Assembly: GCA_002336115.1 (NCBI GenBank)
Contig: DDEN01000022.1
Location: 62,001 to 126,000 of the forward strand
Origin: Chitinophagaceae bacterium UBA1953
Lineage (GTDB): Bacteria > Bacteroidota > Bacteroidia > Chitinophagales > Chitinophagaceae
Reading direction: 5' to 3'
Length of the DNA: 64,000 nucleotides
The notes under the pieces were generated by a model. The model worked only from the letters and a program-made list of their open reading frames with translations. It had not been told where the DNA came from and made no database searches. This document shows, in pieces, positions 61,839 through 64,000 of this stretch (its first letter is position 1; the number at the start of each line of letters is the position of its first letter). The position numbers and the translations under genes were made by a program.

Positions 61839-62840
61839 CTACGGCACCTTCACCGTATTCAGCACCTGTTTAATAATTTCTTCAACCGAAACATTTTCGG
61901 CTTCGGCTTCGTAAGTGAGTCCAATACGATGGCGCAGCACATCAGCCGCAATTACCCGTACATCTTCCGGAATAACATATCCTCTTTTTTGAATAAAGGC
62001 CACTGATTTTGCTGCAAGCGCCATGTTGATTGATGCCCTTGGCGATCCACCGTAAGCAATCAACGATTTAAGACTGCCTAATCCAACCTGGTCGGGTTTG
62101 CGGGTAGCAAATACAATATCCAGAATATAATTTTCAATTTTTTCGTCCATATAAATGGTTCGTGCAAGATCTCTTGCATCCATCACTTCTTTTATTGACA
62201 CAACCGGATTGATTGATGCCGCCGCATTCTGTTGCGTATTCTGCCGAATGATTAATTGCTCCTCTTCTTTTTTGGGATAATCAATCACCACCTTCAGCAT
62301 AAAACGATCCTGTTGTGCTTCAGGAAGCGGATAAGTTCCCTCCTGCTCCAGCGGGTTTTGTGTTGCAAGCACAAGAAAAGGTTCTTCAAGCTTATATGTG
62401 TTTTCTCCAATAGTTACCTGACGCTCCTGCATGGCTTCGAGCAAAGCACTCTGCACTTTTGCCGGAGCCCGGTTAATTTCATCGGCCAGAACAAAATTGG
62501 CGAAGATGGGGCCACGCCGTACAAAAAATTCATTGCGTTGCTGGTTGTAAATCATAGTGCCAATTACATCAGCAGGCAGCATATCGGGAGTAAACTGGAT
62601 GCGGCTGAACTTTGCATTAATTGCCTGCGAAAGCGTTTTTATGGTAAGGGTTTTGGCAAGTCCGGGTACCCCTTCCAGTAAAATATGGCCATTACCGAGC
62701 AAACCCACCAGCAGCCGGTCAACCATGTATTGCTGCCCAACAAGTACTTTACCAACTTCTGCCCTTAACCTGTCTAAAAAGGAACCGGCATATTGAATTT
62801 TATCATTCAGAACTTTTATATCCTCAGCGGTTTTTAACAT
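61839..62840 (-). CDS. MoxR-family AAA ATPase
   Basis: A 333-residue AAA+ ATPase of the MoxR/RavA class. Walker A is LLEGVPGLAKT, Walker B is LADEINRAPAK, and ATQNPLEQEGTYPLPEAQQDRF is the sensor region. I start at the ATG at 62840 (MLKTAEDIKVLN); the ATG at 62870 adds ten residues without family support. MoxR proteins act with VWA partners as chaperones, here DUF58 and BatA downstream. The next gene downstream is the inserted four-helix-bundle gene. Confidence 0.93.
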   Translation of the reverse strand: MLKTAEDIKVLNDKIQYAGSFLDRLRAEVGKVLVGQQYMVDRLLVGLLGNGHILLEGVPGLAKTLTIKTLSQAINAKFSRIQFTPDMLPADVIGTMIYNQQRNEFFVRRGPIFANFVLADEINRAPAKVQSALLEAMQERQVTIGENTYKLEEPFLVLATQNPLEQEGTYPLPEAQQDRFMLKVVIDYPKKEEEQLIIRQNTQQNAAASINPVVSIKEVMDARDLARTIYMDEKIENYILDIVFATRKPDQVGLGSLKSLIAYGGSPRASINMALAAKSVAFIQKRGYVIPEDVRVIAADVLRHRIGLTYEAEAENVSVEEIIKQVLNTVKVP

Positions 62841-63028
62841 GTTATGTCTGTTTAGGTCGTGAAAATACAATCCCGTTTTGATCAGGGAAAATCATTTTAT
62901 AAACGGTTAAGTATAAAAAACATTGGCTTGTTTGCAAAAATGAGGCCGAAGAAGAGATATCGGTTGCCGGCTACAGGTAATAGAAACGCTGATGCTGCTG
63001 ATTAAGCAGATGAAAACCGATTGTTATA

Positions 63029-63061
63029 AGGGTTGCCAACCTTTGAAAGGTTGGCAACCCT
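63029..63061. repeat. Perfect 33-bp palindrome (GGGTTGCCAACC type)
   Basis: Arms AGGGTTGCCAACCTTT (63029-63044) and its exact reverse complement (63046-63061) flank a single central G. It resembles dispersed palindromes found in Bacteroidota intergenic sequence. It is not preceded by a gene reading toward it, so it is not an ordinary terminator. Confidence 0.8.
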
Positions 63062-63120
63062 GCATGATTGTAATATTATAGAAGTAAAGGGTACCGGGAG
63101 AGCTGGTATCTGTCTCCACG

Positions 63121-63160
63121 CTGTTACACTACTGTTACATAACTGTTACGATTCTGTTAC
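63121..63160. promoter_or_regulatory. Four CTGTTAC heptamers at exact 11-bp spacing
   Basis: CTGTTAC begins at 63121, 63132, 63143 and 63154, with spacers ACTA, ATAA and GATT. One site per helical turn suggests cooperative protein binding on one DNA face, upstream of the promoter at 63192-63221. Confidence 0.55.
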
Positions 63161-63191
63161 TGCTCTGCAAAGTCTCCCTGATTTTTCAGTT

Positions 63192-63221
63192 TTTGCAAAA
63201 AGCGGTTGACTTTTAGTTTTG
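63192..63221 (+). promoter_or_regulatory. Predicted promoter before the last complete gene
   Basis: TTTG at 63192-63195 and TAGTTTTG at 63214-63221 are separated by 18 bp, one base short of the usual 19-21. A 19-bp dyad abuts the -7 box. Confidence 0.45.
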
Positions 63222-63240
63222 AAATGATCGGAGATCATTT
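63222..63240. promoter_or_regulatory. 19-bp operator-like dyad directly after a -7 box
   Basis: AAATGATC and GATCATTT are perfect 8-bp arms around GGA. They lie exactly where transcription from the 63192-63221 promoter would start, the usual position of a repressor site. Confidence 0.5.
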
Positions 63241-63315
63241 GCATAGCTCTGCGGAGTTTGGAAATTTAGAGGAGATGATATTCATTGTTTTTGAATCATC
63301 ACGTTTTTTCTCATT

Positions 63316-63323
63316 TATCTTTG
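63316..63323 (+). promoter_or_regulatory. Second -7 box, five bases before the start codon at 63329
   Basis: TATCTTTG is a full TAnnTTTG match. A TTTG lies at 63290-63293, 22 bp upstream. Transcription from here would start at or next to the ATG. Confidence 0.55.
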
Positions 63324-63328
63324 CTTTT

Positions 63329-63673
63329 ATGGATGCAGGCAATGATTTATTTGTACGGTGGATGAAGCTGGAAGAAAAACTAATTGAACGGTTTGGTAAA
63401 AAGCCCGATCTGGAAGCGGTACTTTTCCTGATCGGCATCCAGGAGTTTGGGCAAATACGTGAAAAATATACCAAGGAACAAAAGCAGGATTTAATTCATG
63501 TAGCCGTTTGCTCACTTCTCTCACAAAGCGGTTATTTTGAATTTGAACAAACTGATGATGAAGGATGGCCACATTTTAAACAACTGAAAGCAATGCCAGC
63601 CATAAGCTTAAAAGAACAGGAAGATTTTATTAAAGATCATGTGTTGCTGTATTTTGAGCAGAGCGGGTTTTGA
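63329..63673 (+). CDS. Small protein of unknown function
   Basis: From the ATG at 63329 (MDAGNDLFVRWMKLEEKLIERFG) a 114-residue, mostly helical, acidic soluble protein. It contains the block AVLFLIGIQEFGQIREKYTKEQKQDLIHVAVCSLLSQSGYFEFEQTDDEGWPHFKQ. No domain recognised. The frame is open back to 63206, but the upstream part crosses the promoter boxes, so the ATG at 63329 is preferred. Its elaborate control region suggests tight regulation. Confidence 0.7.
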   Translation: MDAGNDLFVRWMKLEEKLIERFGKKPDLEAVLFLIGIQEFGQIREKYTKEQKQDLIHVAVCSLLSQSGYFEFEQTDDEGWPHFKQLKAMPAISLKEQEDFIKDHVLLYFEQSGF

Positions 63674-63942
63674 AAAAGATTGCTCACAGATTACGCAGAT
63701 AAACACAGATTATTTTCAACACAAAGACACTGAGAACATAGAGGGAAATACTTCTGAACTCTTCGTCTTTCCGGCACAGCTTACTTTGCAACGGAAATAG
63801 GATAAGATGTAAAAAATCCCCCTTTTTTATGAAAACTTCCTGTGCTTCAGTGGCAAAAAAATATTTACCCCCGGCTTCTTCATCAACCATTCTTTTTTTC
63901 TTTGTAACTCTTCCAACCTTCGTGGCTCAAAAAAACAATCAC
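63674..63942. repeat. Intergenic region rich in dispersed-repeat words
   Basis: The sequence contains CACAGATTACGCAGATAAAC, then AACACAAAGACACTGAGAAC, and near the end CTTCAGTGGC and CTTCGTGGC. These are words of the dispersed repeat family also seen at 10285-10346. An open frame through it on the minus strand has no family support. Confidence 0.5.
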
Positions 63943-64000
63943 ATGAAACAACTCATCCTGTTTATTTCTTTTTTATTTCTGCTTACATCTGCAGAAGCCA
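63943..64000 (+). CDS. Start of an exported protein, cut by the window edge
   Basis: An ATG at 63943 opens a frame reading MKQLILFISFLFLLTSAEA, a complete signal peptide, which runs off the window. Nothing more of the product can be seen. Confidence 0.6.
   Translation, partial: MKQLILFISFLFLLTSAEA

Larger units (their letters stand above)
62841..63328. other. Gene-poor control region between moxR and the last small gene
   Basis: No credible gene lies here. It holds a perfect 33-bp palindrome (63029-63061), four phased heptamers (63121-63160), a promoter (63192-63221), a dyad (63222-63240) and a second -7 box (63316-63323). No clear moxR promoter is seen. Confidence 0.6.

Noticed and set aside
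63121..63160. Possible CRISPR-like array
   Set aside because: The repeats are 7 bases with 4-base spacers; CRISPR repeats and spacers are far longer and no cas gene is present.
63206..63328. Longer form of the 114-residue protein from TTG at 63206
   Set aside because: The extra segment crosses two promoter boxes and a dyad, and the ATG at 63329 follows a consensus -7 box.
63684..63890. 68-codon minus-strand ORF
   Set aside because: It lies in dispersed-repeat sequence and has no recognisable protein features.

Overview
The window reads as a chromosomal segment of a Bacteroidota bacterium, most likely of the family Chitinophagaceae. This is inferred from gene content and not tested by phylogeny. 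The signs are TonB-dependent receptors with carboxypeptidase-like regulatory N-termini, a giant secreted subtilase with a type IX secretion tail, LytTR sensor/regulator genes, a CreD operon, a BatA-type operon, and Bacteroidota promoters (TTTG, about 20 bp, TAnnTTTG). Shine-Dalgarno sites are not evident. I see no rRNA, tRNA, CRISPR array or transposase.

Region 1 (1-11.7 kb) is a nearly complete C5 heme pathway: hemN, hemJ and hemH on one side and hemA-hemC-hemD-hemE-(thiamine-binding-like protein)-hemB-hemL on the other. hemA and hemH diverge from a shared control region. A lipoprotein with one c-type heme motif sits between hemN and hemJ. A 5'-truncated TPR gene enters at the left edge. Region 2 (11.7-17.8 kb) has a siderophore-type TonB receptor, its AraC-family regulator with an unusual five-cysteine cluster, gyrB and a 64-residue protein. 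Region 3 (17.8-32.7 kb) has the 1,774-residue subtilase, mfd, a LytTR kinase/regulator pair, a second TonB-receptor-like protein, a DUF4870 protein and a lipoprotein.

Region 4 (32.7-42.9 kb) is translation and housekeeping: glyS, a MazG-like pyrophosphohydrolase, a GxxExxY protein, dtd, arfB, a flippase, a metallo-beta-lactamase-fold hydrolase, and a large surface protein with a dead protease-like domain, a beta-propeller and a barrel. Region 5 (42.9-48.9 kb) is a minus-strand envelope operon: membrane protein, winged-helix regulator, CreD, B12/radical SAM enzyme, undecaprenol-kinase-like DgkA and two membrane proteins. Region 6 (49-64 kb) has a DUF5686 protein, a very long TraB/GumN protein, a class III aminotransferase, a gamma carbonic anhydrase, rsgA, and a MoxR-DUF58-BatA operon interrupted by a four-helix-bundle gene. 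It ends with a small gene behind an elaborate control region.

The most interesting signals are outside ordinary coding sequence. Two lone genes of unrelated families (GxxExxY and the four-helix-bundle protein) are each bracketed by inverted repeats and sit between housekeeping genes, like single-gene insertion units. Several genes start 5-7 nt after a -7 box, which predicts leaderless mRNAs. Upstream of the last small gene, four CTGTTAC heptamers recur at exactly 11 bp, followed by a 19-bp dyad abutting a -7 box.
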